A program made the position numbers and the translations under genes. Positions 36,098 through 46,125 of a stretch of 64,000 bases of DNA are shown here, in pieces. The notes below the pieces were generated by a model. It searched no databases, was not told the DNA's origin, and saw only the letters and a list, made by a program, of their open reading frames with translations. How positions within the stretch are numbered: position 1 is the first letter of the stretch; every line of letters starts with the position of its first letter. Origin of the DNA: Betaproteobacteria bacterium (GTDB lineage: Bacteria > Pseudomonadota > Gammaproteobacteria > Burkholderiales > Casimicrobiaceae). The stretch lies in NCBI GenBank assembly GCA_004293675.1, contig READ01000030.1, forward strand, positions 1 to 64,000. Direction: 5' to 3'.

Positions 36098-37648
36098 TTA
36101 GCCGCTCCCGCGTCCTGCATCGCGATGCGAAATCTCTACAACCACCGCCCGTGCTGACAATTGGGCGATCAGCGATTCGGCGAGCGCTTTGTTGGTGGCG
36201 TCTAGATTGGCGTCCCATTCGTCCAAAAAGTAGTAGCGAGCCTGCGTTCGTTCGACGATTTCTTTGAGGGTTCGGATTTGCCATTCGCCTGCGGAAAAGC
36301 CGAATTTTTTGATAGGTGGGGATTCGTCGATACTGTCGTCGTCCGTGGCTTCTTCGGCGTCGTTGGGATGCGGCGCTTGCTTGGCTTCGATGGCTCTCGG
36401 AAACTTAAAGGCGAGCTTGTCGGTGGTGGGCCAAAAGTATGCCGACGCGCCGAGCGAGGCTTTGAGTGCTGCGAGCAAAGACGATTTGCCCGAGCCGTTG
36501 CCGCCGCGGACGTTGATGCGGCCGTGTTGCATGGCGTGCAAAGTGTGCAGCACGCTGTCCAAGTTTGGCGCTGGCAACGGGATGGACGCGGGCGGATCGC
36601 TGACCGCTTCGTTGGGCGCGGCACTCGTCAAGCGGAGCGATTTAAAGCGAATCCGCCGATTGAAATCAGCGTCAGCATCTGGCGAAAAATGTTCCACCGC
36701 GCCGCCGATTCGCGTCCAAATGGCCAGCAAATCATTCCAGCCTTCGGCCAAACCGAGCACACTGTGCGCTAGGTCAATTTGCCGCGGTAGCGTAGCCGCC
36801 AACGCAATCAACACGGCCGTGTCGCCACGGTTTTGTGCAGCCACCAATACGATCGCGCCAAAAATAATCACTAGGCTAATCACGCCGCTGGCGCTGCTTA
36901 GACCTTCGCGGGTGACGATGGCGCGAATCTGTGCTTTCAGCGCTGCGCGAAGCCGCGTTTTGAATTCGCGATTCCACACGCCGTAGTTGTATCGATTGCC
37001 GCTGAAAATGTTGTCCCACGCCGTGTAGGTGTGAGCGGTGAGCGCGTTGGTGCGCTGCTGATTGCCCAAATATGCCGCCGTCACCCGCTTTCGCAAACTC
37101 ACCTGCATGCCGATACAAATCACAAAAATGAGCGCGTAGGCGATGGGCAATTGCGAATCGATTTCCATGCCCAACACGATGGCGTTGAAAATCAACAGCA
37201 ATACCAATTTCAAATCCGCTTCCAGCTCATACATCAGCTCGAAAAAGATGTGAAATCCCTCGTTGGTGAGAAACGGTTCAACGGCTTCGCGGGCGTCTTT
37301 GGCGCCAAAGAGCAGGGTGCGCGATTTGTTGTGTTTGGCGAAGCGATGCATGTAGCGGCCAAACGCACCAAATCCCGCTTGCTCGGCAAACACCCAACTG
37401 ATCGCGCCCACCACATAAGCGCTCGCCTGCACCGCCAAAATCCAGCCCAGATCGGCGAGCTTGAATTCGTCGTTGGCCACATCACGACTCGTTTGAATAA
37501 CGAAGTAGGTCGTCGCCGCTGAGAGTGCGGCCTCGATCACCAGCAAGCTAAGCATCACCACAAAAGGCGCGCACCACAAAAGCTTGGCGAAATCGACGCG
37601 CGAGAGAGGCAACTGTGGCGAACGATTCGTTGGCGACGCGGTGGTCAT
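36098..37648 (-). CDS. atypical ABC transporter (fused membrane and ATPase domains)
   Basis: The 516-residue protein has an N-terminal membrane domain with about four to six hydrophobic segments (near 27-50, 65-90, 150-185, 255-280) and a C-terminal ATP-binding domain. Walker A GGNGSGKSS lies near residue 380, Walker B YYFLDEWDANLD near 472, and a switch histidine in EISHR near 506. The usual LSGGQ signature is replaced by FSAGEWQ. About 40 residues between Walker A and signature are acidic and low complexity (EEATDDDSIDESPP). It resembles half-size ABC exporters of peptide or siderophore type in outline, but the substrate is unknown. It stands alone, with palindromes upstream. The missing signature Gly-Gly-Gln leaves ATPase activity uncertain. 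Confidence 0.75.
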   Translation of the reverse strand: MTTASPTNRSPQLPLSRVDFAKLLWCAPFVVMLSLLVIEAALSAATTYFVIQTSRDVANDEFKLADLGWILAVQASAYVVGAISWVFAEQAGFGAFGRYMHRFAKHNKSRTLLFGAKDAREAVEPFLTNEGFHIFFELMYELEADLKLVLLLIFNAIVLGMEIDSQLPIAYALIFVICIGMQVSLRKRVTAAYLGNQQRTNALTAHTYTAWDNIFSGNRYNYGVWNREFKTRLRAALKAQIRAIVTREGLSSASGVISLVIIFGAIVLVAAQNRGDTAVLIALAATLPRQIDLAHSVLGLAEGWNDLLAIWTRIGGAVEHFSPDADADFNRRIRFKSLRLTSAAPNEAVSDPPASIPLPAPNLDSVLHTLHAMQHGRINVRGGNGSGKSSLLAALKASLGASAYFWPTTDKLAFKFPRAIEAKQAPHPNDAEEATDDDSIDESPPIKKFGFSAGEWQIRTLKEIVERTQARYYFLDEWDANLDATNKALAESLIAQLSARAVVVEISHRDAGRGSG

Positions 37649-37817
37649 GGTTGAGGTCTGCGAAAGAAGGGGGAATGGATCTACGAATGACGGCGGCTGA
37701 TTGGCATGACCACAACTGCAAATGTCGGCTCGGGAGCGCGCGTCACACCAAACTCCGCCGTTCGACAGGGCCGAAGAGCAAGGATTGCGTCGATGAATAT
37801 TAGCTTTTTTCTCAAAT

Positions 37818-37901
37818 GCATTGTTAAATATTGTTTCGGAGTCATTTTTATTATTTAACTAGAAATGAAAAAATGGCATTGAAACCCATATTTTGTAAGG
37901 C
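37818..37901. repeat. paired AT-rich palindromes (67-bp register)
   Basis: The left unit is degenerate (GCATTGTTAAATATTGT, 37818-37834) but shares its preceding TCTCAAAT with the left unit at 57205. The right unit is CCCATATTTTGTAAGGC (37885-37901), followed by GTTAGTCGATAAAG. It lies in the 459-base divergent region between the ABC gene and the asparaginase gene; nothing else is recognised there. Confidence 0.5.
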
Positions 37902-38107
37902 GTTAGTCGATAAAGTTGTATTCCAGTGACTGAACCCACCGGATGCACGCCTTTTAGCTACCTGTTTGACGCGAATCTCCTAAATTAGGCGGTTGATGGG
38001 TGGGCATGAATCCGCAGAATTTACGCAAATAAACTGCCGGGAAAGACATTCGTTGTACGAAAGTTGTAAGGGTGGCAGCCGGCACCCCATGAACCGGCCC
38101 TCGGGTC

Positions 38108-39169
38108 ATGAAAGAATGCGTTATGACTTCAAGTTCCCTTTTGCCTTCTGTGACACTTCCCAACCACGTTCCCATCGCCCACACCACTCGCGGCGGATTT
38201 GTTGAAAACGTCTTTTATGGCTCGGTGGCGGTGGTGGACCGCGATGGCAAACTGCTGGCGTCAGCCGGCGATGTGAGCTCGCCGATCTTCACCCGCTCCG
38301 CGCTGAAGCCTTTTCAGGCCTTGCCTTTCGTGGCACATCCGAAATTTGCCGAGTTCGGTTTAACGCTCGCTGAAACCGCGCTTTTGTGCTCAAGCCACAA
38401 CGGCGAGGCGATGCACGCCGACGCCGCCAAGGCGATGCTTGCGCGCATTGGACTCACCGATGCGGCGCTGCAATGCGGCAGCCACGCGCCGTATTGGTTT
38501 CAAGCCAACGACAAGCGCCCGGAGGAGGGCAAGCGCTGGAATTCGTACTTTCATAACTGCTCTGGAAAGCATTCGGGCATGCTGCTGTTTGCCAAGCTTT
38601 TGGCGGCGGACAACGCCAACTACTTGAATTCGGATCACGCCGTGCAGTTGGCGATTCGTGATGCCGTGGCGTACGCGTGCGGCGTGGCGGATGCGAGTGC
38701 GATGCCATGGGGAACGGACGGTTGTAGCGCGCCGAATTACGCGGTTTCACTGACTGGGTTGGCCAAGGCCTTTGCTTGGACGACGCGAAGCACGCCCGAC
38801 CCGCGCTTTGGTGACGCAGGCGCGCGATTGTTTAAAGCCATGTCAATGCATCCGGAAATGGTGTCGGGCGAGGGGCGAAACGATTTGGCATTGGCGCGCG
38901 CGGGCCGCGGCGATTGGATTGCTAAGGTCGGGGCTGACGGCGTACAGACTTTGGCGAGCTTGTCTAAAGGCATTGGCATCGCGGCCAAGGTCTCTGACGG
39001 CAATCAAAAAGCGCTGATGGTGGCGTATTGCGATGTGCTGAAACAGCTGGGAATGCTTGATTCGCAAGCGGCTGACGCGCTCGAGACGTGGATCAATGTA
39101 CCCATCAAATCGATCCGTGGGGTTGAAGTGGGGCGATACGAGCCCAACGTTCGATTGCAGGCGCACTGA
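38108..39169 (+). CDS. asparaginase (PF06089, Rhizobium-type asparaginase II)
   Basis: The protein (353 residues, or 348 from the ATG at 38123) belongs to the thermolabile/Rhizobium etli-type asparaginase family, unrelated in sequence to E. coli AnsA/AnsB. Family segments visible are HTTRGGFVENVFYGSVAVVDRDGKLLASAGD near the N-terminus, RSALKPFQALPFV, LCSSHNGEAMH, CGSHAPYW, NCSGKHSGMLLFAKL, GTDGCSAPNYAVSL and GEGRNDLALARAG. These enzymes hydrolyse L-asparagine to aspartate and ammonia. No signal peptide is visible, so it is likely cytoplasmic. It stands alone before the sigma-E cluster, whose putative promoter overlaps its stop codon. Confidence 0.88.
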   Translation: MKECVMTSSSLLPSVTLPNHVPIAHTTRGGFVENVFYGSVAVVDRDGKLLASAGDVSSPIFTRSALKPFQALPFVAHPKFAEFGLTLAETALLCSSHNGEAMHADAAKAMLARIGLTDAALQCGSHAPYWFQANDKRPEEGKRWNSYFHNCSGKHSGMLLFAKLLAADNANYLNSDHAVQLAIRDAVAYACGVADASAMPWGTDGCSAPNYAVSLTGLAKAFAWTTRSTPDPRFGDAGARLFKAMSMHPEMVSGEGRNDLALARAGRGDWIAKVGADGVQTLASLSKGIGIAAKVSDGNQKALMVAYCDVLKQLGMLDSQAADALETWINVPIKSIRGVEVGRYEPNVRLQAH

Positions 39170-39194
39170 ACTTTTTGAGCAGCGCGCTGGTCAA
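39167..39194 (+). promoter_or_regulatory. candidate sigma-E promoter for rpoE
   Basis: TGAACTTT at 39167-39174 and TCAA at 39191-39194 match the sigma-E pattern GAACTT-N16/17-TCnAA. It overlaps the end of the asparaginase gene and lies about 115 bases before the rpoE start, consistent with the autoregulated rpoE promoter of other proteobacteria. Confidence 0.45.
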
Positions 39195-39308
39195 TTGGGC
39201 TGATCCCGACGTAACGCGTGACCCAACGGGGCTTGGTTCACTGCAACAACGGGGATTTTGCAAACGCTTCGAAGTGGGCAAGACTAAAAAATAGAGGGGC
39301 ATTTGCCG

Positions 39309-39917
39309 ATGAGCGACCGAGTGGTCGATCAGGAATTGGTTGAACGGGCTCAGGCGGGCGATAAGCGCGCCTTCGATTTGCTTGTTTTGAAGTACCAGCG
39401 AAAGGTGCAGCGCCTTGTTGCGCGCTTCGTTCGTGATTCCGGCGAAATCGATGATGTCACGCAGGAAGCCTTTATCAAGGCTTACCGCGCGCTGCCAACA
39501 TTTCGCGGCGATGCTGCGTTCTACACCTGGATTTACCGAATCGCGATCAATTGCGCGAAAAACTATCTATCGAGTCCCGGCCGAAGAATCGTGCCGTTTA
39601 GCTCGCTCGAAAAAGATGATGACGACGGCGGGGAATCTTTTGAGCACAACGTCGGTCTACAAGACGCTTCAACGCCTGATGCTGAATATGCGAGCAAACA
39701 AATCGCTGAAACAGTGAACCGGGCGATGGAAGCCTTGCCTGAGGATTTACGCACAGCGGTCACGCTTCGCGAAATCGAAGGCCTAAGTTACGAAGAAATC
39801 GCAGAGGCAATGGATTGCCCAATCGGTACAGTGCGTAGCCGGATTTTCCGGGCGCGCGAGGCGATCGCAACACAGTTGCGGCCGCTTCTGGGAACGAATG
39901 AAGACAAACGTTGGTGA
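39309..39917 (+). CDS. rpoE: RNA polymerase sigma-E factor (ECF)
   Basis: From ATG 39309 the protein has 202 residues. Sigma region 2 (DLLVLKYQRKVQRLVARFVRDSGEIDDVTQEAFIKAYRALPTFRGDAAFYTWIYRIAINCAKNYL) and region 4 (MEALPEDLRTAVTLREIEGLSYEEIAEAMDCPIGTVRSRIFRAREAI) follow E. coli RpoE closely. It directs transcription of envelope-stress genes and is held by RseA at the membrane. The order rpoE-rseA-rseB-degP downstream confirms the assignment. The gene can also start at 39303. The end is 20 bases before rseA. Confidence 0.95.
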   Translation: MSDRVVDQELVERAQAGDKRAFDLLVLKYQRKVQRLVARFVRDSGEIDDVTQEAFIKAYRALPTFRGDAAFYTWIYRIAINCAKNYLSSPGRRIVPFSSLEKDDDDGGESFEHNVGLQDASTPDAEYASKQIAETVNRAMEALPEDLRTAVTLREIEGLSYEEIAEAMDCPIGTVRSRIFRAREAIATQLRPLLGTNEDKRW

Positions 39918-39937
39918 TAACCGGGATAGGGAGAGCT

Positions 39938-40519
39938 ATGGCAAATGTCAATGTCATAAACGGTGCAGGTCAGCTGCCGCCAGCCACCCGCGAACAAATT
40001 TCGCGCTGGATGGACGGTGATATCGCACCCCACGAAATCGATTTGGCGATGGCCACCCTCAGCAAAGAGGACAACCGCTATTGCTGGGCCGAAATGCATT
40101 TTGTGGGCGACTGTATTCGTGGCATCGAGCCCACCGCATCGGGTTGTGCTGAGCGCATTCGCGCCGCCATTGCCGCCGAACCGACAATCATGGCGCCCGT
40201 TGCGCGGGTTGCTCGCGAGCGTGCAGCGCTCAAAGACAACGCGCTCTTCGGTGCGATGCGTCAAATGGGCCGCGGTGGTCGCGCTTGGGCAACAGCTGCG
40301 GCAGTTGCCGCGGTCGGCTTTGTTGGCACGGTTGTGTATCAAGATCAAATGCGTGGGGCGCAGCTCGCCGTTGCGCCAGCCGTGAACGCTGGCGTGGCAC
40401 AAGCACGGAGCGCGGATTTCAACGCCTTGCTGCAAGCCCATCAAGAAAGCGCTGACGCGACGAGTTTGTCGTCGGTGCGGCAATACATGCGCCCCGCTGT
40501 CGCGATACAAACCCAGTAG
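39938..40519 (+). CDS. rseA: sigma-E factor negative regulatory protein RseA
   Basis: The ATG at 39938 has GGGAGAG just upstream and gives 193 residues; a GTG at 39911 is less likely. The N-terminal cytoplasmic sigma-binding part has the RseA pattern (QISRWMDGDIAPHEIDLAMATLSKEDNRYCWAEMHFVGDCIRG). A single membrane helix follows near 120-140 (WATAAAVAAVGFVGTVVY), and the remainder is periplasmic. Anti-sigma factors of this kind release sigma-E after cleavage by DegS and RseP. Position between rpoE and rseB supports the call; the periplasmic part is short and poorly conserved. Confidence 0.9.
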   Translation: MANVNVINGAGQLPPATREQISRWMDGDIAPHEIDLAMATLSKEDNRYCWAEMHFVGDCIRGIEPTASGCAERIRAAIAAEPTIMAPVARVARERAALKDNALFGAMRQMGRGGRAWATAAAVAAVGFVGTVVYQDQMRGAQLAVAPAVNAGVAQARSADFNALLQAHQESADATSLSSVRQYMRPAVAIQTQ

Positions 40520-40563
40520 AAACCGTTGCCCCATTTTGTTTTAGTGAATGTGCTGCCCAATCC

Positions 40564-41589
40564 ATGACTGAGTTTTCGTCGCGTTTAGCCGCTCCGCTGT
40601 TGGTCGCAAGTTTCATGGGCGCATCGGCCGCGCTCGCGCATTCGCCGGTTTCGCCGGGCTCTGGCGCCGCTGCCTTAGCTCCCAGTGCTGCGGTCAACGG
40701 CACTCAGCTACTGCAGCAAGCCTCGCAAGCGGCCACCACGCTCAACTACACCGGCACGATTGTTTATCAACGTCGGGGTGCAGCCGAAACCTCTCGAATT
40801 GTTCATCTGTTTGAAAACGGCGTGGAAATGGAGCGAATTACGACGCTCGATGGACCGCCGTTCGAAGTCGTTCGGATCAACGAAGAGCTCACCTGCTACC
40901 TGCCAGAAGCTCGCAAAATGTGGGTCGAGCCACGCACCGGTCGCCAAGGTTTTCCGTCGCTCCTGCCACTACAAATGCTCACCTTGTCGCAGCATTTCAC
41001 CGCGAAGAAACTGGAAATCGAGCGAGTTGCCGGACACGATGCTCAAGTGTGGATGTTTGAGCCCACGGACGAATTTCGTTTTTGGCACAAGCTTTGGACG
41101 GAGCTTAAAACCGGTTTGTGGTTGCGCGGTCGTGTGATCGATGAAAAAGGTAACACCATCGAGGAAATTACCTTTACCGATATTCGCATTGGCGGGCGTA
41201 TTGATCGCGAACAAGTGAAGCCAACGCTTGCCAACTCCATCGCCAATTGGCGCAAAGAACGAAAGCTGCCGCTGGCAGCAACCAAGGCTGAAACGGGCTG
41301 GTTTGGACGTAATGTGCCGGCGGGTTTTGTGAAGGTCAGCGAATCGTTCATGCGCGCGCTTCCCGGCCGAACCGAGCCGGTTTCGCAGCTTGTGTTTTCG
41401 GATGGCTTGACCTCGGTTTCGGTGTACGCAGCCCCCAGCGCCGCAAAAGACGCCGCGTTTACCGGCGCTTCCGTCCAGGGCGCACATCAAGTGTTTGCCC
41501 GGCAATCTGGCGAGCACCTGATCACCGCCTTTGGCGACGCCCGACCCGCTGCGGTCAAAGCCATTGCCAATTCGCTGACCAAGCGCTAA
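40564..41589 (+). CDS. rseB: MucB/RseB sigma-E regulatory protein
   Basis: The 341-residue product has a signal peptide (ending near ALAHS) and the MucB/RseB two-domain layout. The LolA-like domain starts LLQQASQAATTLNYTGTIVYQRRGAAETSRIVHLFENG and includes RWVEPRTGRQGFPSLLP-like sequence. The C-terminal domain has PAGFVKVSESFMRALPGRTEPVSQLVFSDGLTSVSVYAAP. In the periplasm RseB protects RseA from cleavage and senses lipoprotein or lipopolysaccharide intermediates. It is the third gene of the rpoE operon, 44 bases after rseA and 68 before the protease gene. Confidence 0.93.
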   Translation: MTEFSSRLAAPLLVASFMGASAALAHSPVSPGSGAAALAPSAAVNGTQLLQQASQAATTLNYTGTIVYQRRGAAETSRIVHLFENGVEMERITTLDGPPFEVVRINEELTCYLPEARKMWVEPRTGRQGFPSLLPLQMLTLSQHFTAKKLEIERVAGHDAQVWMFEPTDEFRFWHKLWTELKTGLWLRGRVIDEKGNTIEEITFTDIRIGGRIDREQVKPTLANSIANWRKERKLPLAATKAETGWFGRNVPAGFVKVSESFMRALPGRTEPVSQLVFSDGLTSVSVYAAPSAAKDAAFTGASVQGAHQVFARQSGEHLITAFGDARPAAVKAIANSLTKR

Positions 41590-41657
41590 AGTGGTTATGC
41601 GCTACTGATCCAAGAGCACACCCATTCCCCGTTGTTTTCCCGAAAATAAGCAAAGCT

Positions 41658-43172
41658 ATGAAGACCCTCTCCATTCGATCCTTGTTTACTGCCACGGCCC
41701 TTGCGGTGGGCGTCTCGCTGTTTCTGCCAGCCTCTGGCGGCGTCGTTGCGCGGGAGTTGCCTGACTTCGTTACGCTGTACGAAAAAAACAGTCCCTCGGT
41801 CGTCTCGATTAGTGTCACAACGACTGTCAAGCGTGACCGTCCGAGAGTCGGCGGTGCCAATCCCGGCGACGGCGCGACCCCGGATCGTGAGGAAATGGAA
41901 GAGTTTTTCCGCCGCTACTTCGGCGGGGGCGGCGGAGGGCGTGCGCCGAGAGAATTCCGGCGTCAGGGCGGCGGTTCGGGTTTCGTAATTTCTGCTGACG
42001 GTTTCATCGTGACCAACGCGCACGTCGTTGAAGATGCCGATGAAGTGCTAGTCAAGTTTACTGACAAACGCGAGCTCAAAGCAAAAATTATCGGCAGTGA
42101 CAAACGCACCGACGTGGCCATCATCAAAGTGGAAGCGACAGGCTTGCCCGCGGTCAAAATCGGCAGCCCCGACGCGTTGAAAATCGGTGAATGGGTTGCG
42201 GCGATTGGGCAGCCCCTAGGCTTCGAAACAACGCTGACCACTGGGGTGGTCAGCGCCAAAGCGCGCGCCAGCCGTGGCGGTGACCAAACGGGCGATTTAG
42301 TGCCGTTTATTCAGCACGATGCGGCGGTGAATCCTGGCAATTCCGGGGGGCCGTTGTTCAACAGCAAAGGCGAAGTGGTCGCCATCAATTCAATGATCGC
42401 CACCGTCAGCGGCGGCTTCCAAGGCATATCGTTTGCCATTCCAATAGACCTGGCCATGGACGTGGTTGGGCAGTTGCAGGCTGGCGGAACGGTTAAACGC
42501 GGCATGCTCGGTGTGCAGATCGGCCGCGTAACTCGTGATTTGGCCGACGCATTTGGTTTGCCGCGGGCGCAGGGCGCGGTGGTATCGGGTGTTACGGCCG
42601 ACAGCGCCGCGGCGAAGGCTGGGATCAAAGAGGGCGATGTGATTCTGAAGTTTAACGACCGCGTGGTCGAAGAATCGAGCGATCTGCCTCGCTACGTGAC
42701 GGCGGTGCGACCTGGTGTGGTGTCTAAAGTGCAGGTTTGGCGTGACGGAAAGGCGCTTGATCTCAACGTGACACTTGGCGAATTCAAGGTCGAGCCGACG
42801 GTGGCCGCGGCCACCGAGCGTGCGCAGCCGAAAGTTGCCGCCAAACCAGAAACCGTCGCCGAGCCGCGCTTGGGCTTGACCTTTAGGGCATTGAACGACA
42901 AAGAGCGCACCGCAACAGGGCTGAAAACCGGCGGCGTCGTTATTGCCTCGGTCGAGGATAAAGCCAGTGCTCAGTCGCTTGCTGAGGGCGACGTCATCGT
43001 ATCCGTGACGCGTCGTGGGCAGAGCACCGCAGCGACCGCTCCAAAGCAGTTTGCTGACGTGATTAAGGACGCGGATAAGGGCGCGAGCCTAGCGTTTCGC
43101 GTGAAGCGCCCCGCCAACCGTGCTGGCACCGAGTACAACGAGTTTTTTGCGCCCGAGAAACTGCCTGAGTAA
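41658..43172 (+). CDS. mucD: DegP/MucD-type periplasmic serine protease
   Basis: The 504-residue protein has a signal peptide and the Do/HtrA arrangement: trypsin-like domain with H122 (TNAHVVEDADE), D152 (KRTDVAIIKV) and S229 (NPGNSGGPLF), then two PDZ domains (GMLGVQIGRVTRDLADAFGLPRAQGAVV and the C-terminal LGLTFRALNDKERTATGLKTGGVVI). A glycine-rich linker with acidic residues (FGGGGGGRA) precedes the catalytic domain. It degrades misfolded envelope proteins and is a classic sigma-E target. As in Pseudomonas (algU-mucABD) it follows rseB directly. Confidence 0.94.
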   Translation: MKTLSIRSLFTATALAVGVSLFLPASGGVVARELPDFVTLYEKNSPSVVSISVTTTVKRDRPRVGGANPGDGATPDREEMEEFFRRYFGGGGGGRAPREFRRQGGGSGFVISADGFIVTNAHVVEDADEVLVKFTDKRELKAKIIGSDKRTDVAIIKVEATGLPAVKIGSPDALKIGEWVAAIGQPLGFETTLTTGVVSAKARASRGGDQTGDLVPFIQHDAAVNPGNSGGPLFNSKGEVVAINSMIATVSGGFQGISFAIPIDLAMDVVGQLQAGGTVKRGMLGVQIGRVTRDLADAFGLPRAQGAVVSGVTADSAAAKAGIKEGDVILKFNDRVVEESSDLPRYVTAVRPGVVSKVQVWRDGKALDLNVTLGEFKVEPTVAAATERAQPKVAAKPETVAEPRLGLTFRALNDKERTATGLKTGGVVIASVEDKASAQSLAEGDVIVSVTRRGQSTAATAPKQFADVIKDADKGASLAFRVKRPANRAGTEYNEFFAPEKLPE

Positions 43173-43304
43173 GCCCAAAACGCTGTAAAATCAAGGATTA
43201 ATGTTGTTCTCGCGCCCCAATTGAATTTGGGGTGATCGGCCAACGTGGCAACCTAAGCGCTTCTTTGCGACGTCAGGCTGCGCGTTGGCCTTTGTCTTTT
43301 TCTC

Positions 43305-45098
43305 ATGCAGCACATCCGCAACTTCTCAATCATCGCCCACATTGACCACGGCAAATCGACGCTTGCCGATCGGTTCATTCATCGCTGCGGAGGGTTGTCT
43401 GATCGCGAAATGAGCGAGCAGGTACTCGACTCCATGGATTTGGAAAAAGAGCGCGGCATCACCATCAAGGCGCAAACAGCCGCCCTGAGCTACAAGGCTC
43501 GTGATGGTCAGGTCTACAACCTCAACCTGATCGACACACCGGGTCACGTCGACTTTGCCTACGAAGTCTCTCGCTCGCTCTCAGCCTGTGAAGGCGCGCT
43601 CTTGGTCGTTGACGCGTCACAGGGCGTTGAAGCGCAAACGGTCGCAAACTGCTACACGGCAACCGAGCTGGGTGTCGAAGTCGTGCCCGTGCTCAATAAA
43701 ATCGATTTGCCAAGCGCGGAGCCAGAGCGCGTCAAAGAAGAAATCGCTGAGGTCATTGGCGTTGACGCGTCAGACGCCGTGCTCTGCTCGGCGAAAACGG
43801 GTATCGGGATTGACGACATCCTTGAGGCGATCATCGCCAAAGTACCGCCGCCGAAGGGTGATCCGAATGCGCCGCTCAAAGCGCTGATCATCGACAGTTG
43901 GTTCGACAGCTACGTGGGCGTTGTCATGTTGGTGCGGGTGTTTGATGGCACCCTGCGCCCCAAGGAAAAAATCAGCTTCATGGCGACGGGCCGCAGCCAC
44001 CTATGTGAGCACATCGGTGTGTTCGCACCGCGCTCAACGCCCCGTGAATCCTTGTCCGCCGGGCAGGTGGGCTTCGTGATTGCAGGCATTAAAGAGCTCG
44101 ATTCCGCTAAGGTGGGCGACACCGTTACACACGCGCAAAAGCCCGCAGCGGCAGCGCTGCCGGGTTTCAAAGAAGTCAAGCCACAAGTGTTTGCGGGCCT
44201 GTATCCCATCGAGTCAAATCAGTACGAAGCGCTGCGCGATGCTTTGGAAAAATTGAAGCTCAACGATGCGTCGCTGCACTACGAGCCCGAAGTTTCGCAG
44301 GCGTTGGGTTTTGGATTCCGCTGCGGTTTCTTAGGTTTATTGCACATGGACGTCGTGCAAGAGCGGCTCGAGCGCGAATACGACATGGATTTGATCACCA
44401 CGGCGCCTACCGTGATTTATCAAGTCGTGCAGCGCAATGGCGAAGTGATCAACGTGGAGAATCCAGCCAAGCTGCCAGATCTGTCCCGCGTTGAAGACAT
44501 TCGTGAGCCGATCATTACCGCCACCATCTTGATGCCCCAAGAATACGTGGGCTCGGTGATGACGCTGTGCAATGAAAAGCGCGGCACCCAGGTCAACATG
44601 CAGTACATGGGGCGGCAAGTGATGCTGACCTACGACATGCCGATGGCCGAAGTGGTTATGGACTTTTTTGACAAACTCAAAAGCGTGTCACGCGGCTACG
44701 CATCGCTCGATTACGAGTTCAAGGAATTCCGTTCAGCCGACGTCGTGAAGCTCGACATTTTGATTAACGGCGACAAGGTCGATGCGCTCTCGTCCATGGT
44801 GCACCGCGCGCAGAGCCAGTATCGTGGTCGTCAAGTCGCCTCGAAGATGCGGGAATTGATCCCCCGTCAGATGTACGACGTGGCGATTCAAGCGGCCATT
44901 GGCGTCAACGTCGTGGCGCGGGAAAACATCAAGGCGCTCCGAAAAGACGTAACCGCCAAGTGCTACGGCGGCGACATCTCCCGTAAACGTAAGCTGCTCG
45001 ATAAGCAAAAAGAGGGCAAGAAACGAATGAAGGCCGTGGGCTCGGTAGAAATTCCGCAGGAGGCGTTTTTGGCCATTCTGCAAACCAACGATAAGTGA
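43305..45098 (+). CDS. lepA: elongation factor 4 (LepA)
   Basis: The 597-residue length equals that of typical LepA. It has the translational-GTPase G domain: G1 AHIDHGKST, switch region RGITIKAQ, G3 DTPGHVD and G4 NKID. EF-G-like domains II, III and V follow, and then the LepA-specific C-terminal domain ([40 protein letters not shown]). LepA promotes back-translocation or assists 30S maturation. The gene is followed by lepB after 111 bases, as in E. coli. The start ATG is directly preceded by the phrase CTTTTTCTC, a poor ribosome site. Confidence 0.97.
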   Translation: MQHIRNFSIIAHIDHGKSTLADRFIHRCGGLSDREMSEQVLDSMDLEKERGITIKAQTAALSYKARDGQVYNLNLIDTPGHVDFAYEVSRSLSACEGALLVVDASQGVEAQTVANCYTATELGVEVVPVLNKIDLPSAEPERVKEEIAEVIGVDASDAVLCSAKTGIGIDDILEAIIAKVPPPKGDPNAPLKALIIDSWFDSYVGVVMLVRVFDGTLRPKEKISFMATGRSHLCEHIGVFAPRSTPRESLSAGQVGFVIAGIKELDSAKVGDTVTHAQKPAAAALPGFKEVKPQVFAGLYPIESNQYEALRDALEKLKLNDASLHYEPEVSQALGFGFRCGFLGLLHMDVVQERLEREYDMDLITTAPTVIYQVVQRNGEVINVENPAKLPDLSRVEDIREPIITATILMPQEYVGSVMTLCNEKRGTQVNMQYMGRQVMLTYDMPMAEVVMDFFDKLKSVSRGYASLDYEFKEFRSADVVKLDILINGDKVDALSSMVHRAQSQYRGRQVASKMRELIPRQMYDVAIQAAIGVNVVARENIKALRKDVTAKCYGGDISRKRKLLDKQKEGKKRMKAVGSVEIPQEAFLAILQTNDK

Positions 45099-45209
45099 TT
45101 CACGCCACGTAGGGGCGATTGGTCGCAATCGTCACCGCAGTGTCGGCCTTCCGCAAACAATCCAGACATCGCGCGAACTTGACACTGCGCACTCTGAATA
45201 GAAAACGCT

Positions 45210-46097
45210 ATGAAATACATTCCAGCTTTACTTTTGGCCATTATGGTCGTTGCCGCGGCGCGCGGCGTTGTCACCGGTGCGTCGGTCAATTTCCCTTTGC
45301 TTTTGCTGCTAGCGGTGACGGTGTGCGGCATTGCTTGGGCGGTCGACAAGTTCTACCTTGCCAAGCGCCGCGCGGCGGGAGAAATTGCACATTGGGGCAT
45401 CGAAGTCCCAGCATCAATTTTTTGGGTGCTGTTGATCGTTTTTTTGCTGCGCTCGTTCTTGGCAGAGCCGTTTCGCATCCCATCGAGCTCAATGCGGCCA
45501 GGCTTGGTGACGGGTGACTTTATCTTGGTCAACAAGCTCTCCTACGGTATTCGCTTGCCGGTGTTGGACCAGAAGATCATTGATGTGGGTTCGCCCGCTC
45601 GCGGTGACGTGGCCGTGTTTAAGGCGCCGCACGAGCCCGACAAGGACTACATCAAACGTATCATCGGCATTGGTGGCGACGTAGTGACATACAAAGATAA
45701 GAAGATCACGATAAATGGTAAGCCCGTCTCGCAGGTAGACGATGGCACCTACAGCTACGCCGAGTTCGGGCAGTTTCTGACTGCACTTCGATTCAAAGAG
45801 TCGATTGATGGGCGCGAGTTCTCGATTGCGCAGTTTCCCAACTACCCTTCACTCATCCCCCAAGCGCGGCCAACATCGGGCGTAGCGCTTTGTAGTAACG
45901 ACGGCGACGCGCTGACTTGCACGGTGCCCGCTGGGCACTACCTGGCCATGGGCGACAACCGGGACAACAGCTTAGACGGGCGCTACTGGGGCTTCGTGCC
46001 CGACTCACATTTGCGTGGCCGAGCGTTTTTCATCTGGTTTAACTGGGATGATGTGTCGTCTTTTGCTTTCAAACGCGTTTTTCGCAGCATACAATGA
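45210..46097 (+). CDS. lepB: signal peptidase I
   Basis: The 295-residue protein has two N-terminal membrane segments (about 2-20 and 27-45), a third hydrophobic stretch near 68-85, and the periplasmic catalytic domain with Ser94 (box B, PSSSMRPG) and Lys149 (YIKRIIG). Box E is YLAMGDNRDNSLDGRYWGFVP. It removes signal peptides from exported proteins at the inner membrane. Its place after lepA and before rnc-era is that of many proteobacteria. Function and assignment are secure. Confidence 0.96.
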   Translation: MKYIPALLLAIMVVAAARGVVTGASVNFPLLLLLAVTVCGIAWAVDKFYLAKRRAAGEIAHWGIEVPASIFWVLLIVFLLRSFLAEPFRIPSSSMRPGLVTGDFILVNKLSYGIRLPVLDQKIIDVGSPARGDVAVFKAPHEPDKDYIKRIIGIGGDVVTYKDKKITINGKPVSQVDDGTYSYAEFGQFLTALRFKESIDGREFSIAQFPNYPSLIPQARPTSGVALCSNDGDALTCTVPAGHYLAMGDNRDNSLDGRYWGFVPDSHLRGRAFFIWFNWDDVSSFAFKRVFRSIQ

Positions 46098-46125
46098 GCG
46101 CTGAGAAAACCTTGACCCATCCACT

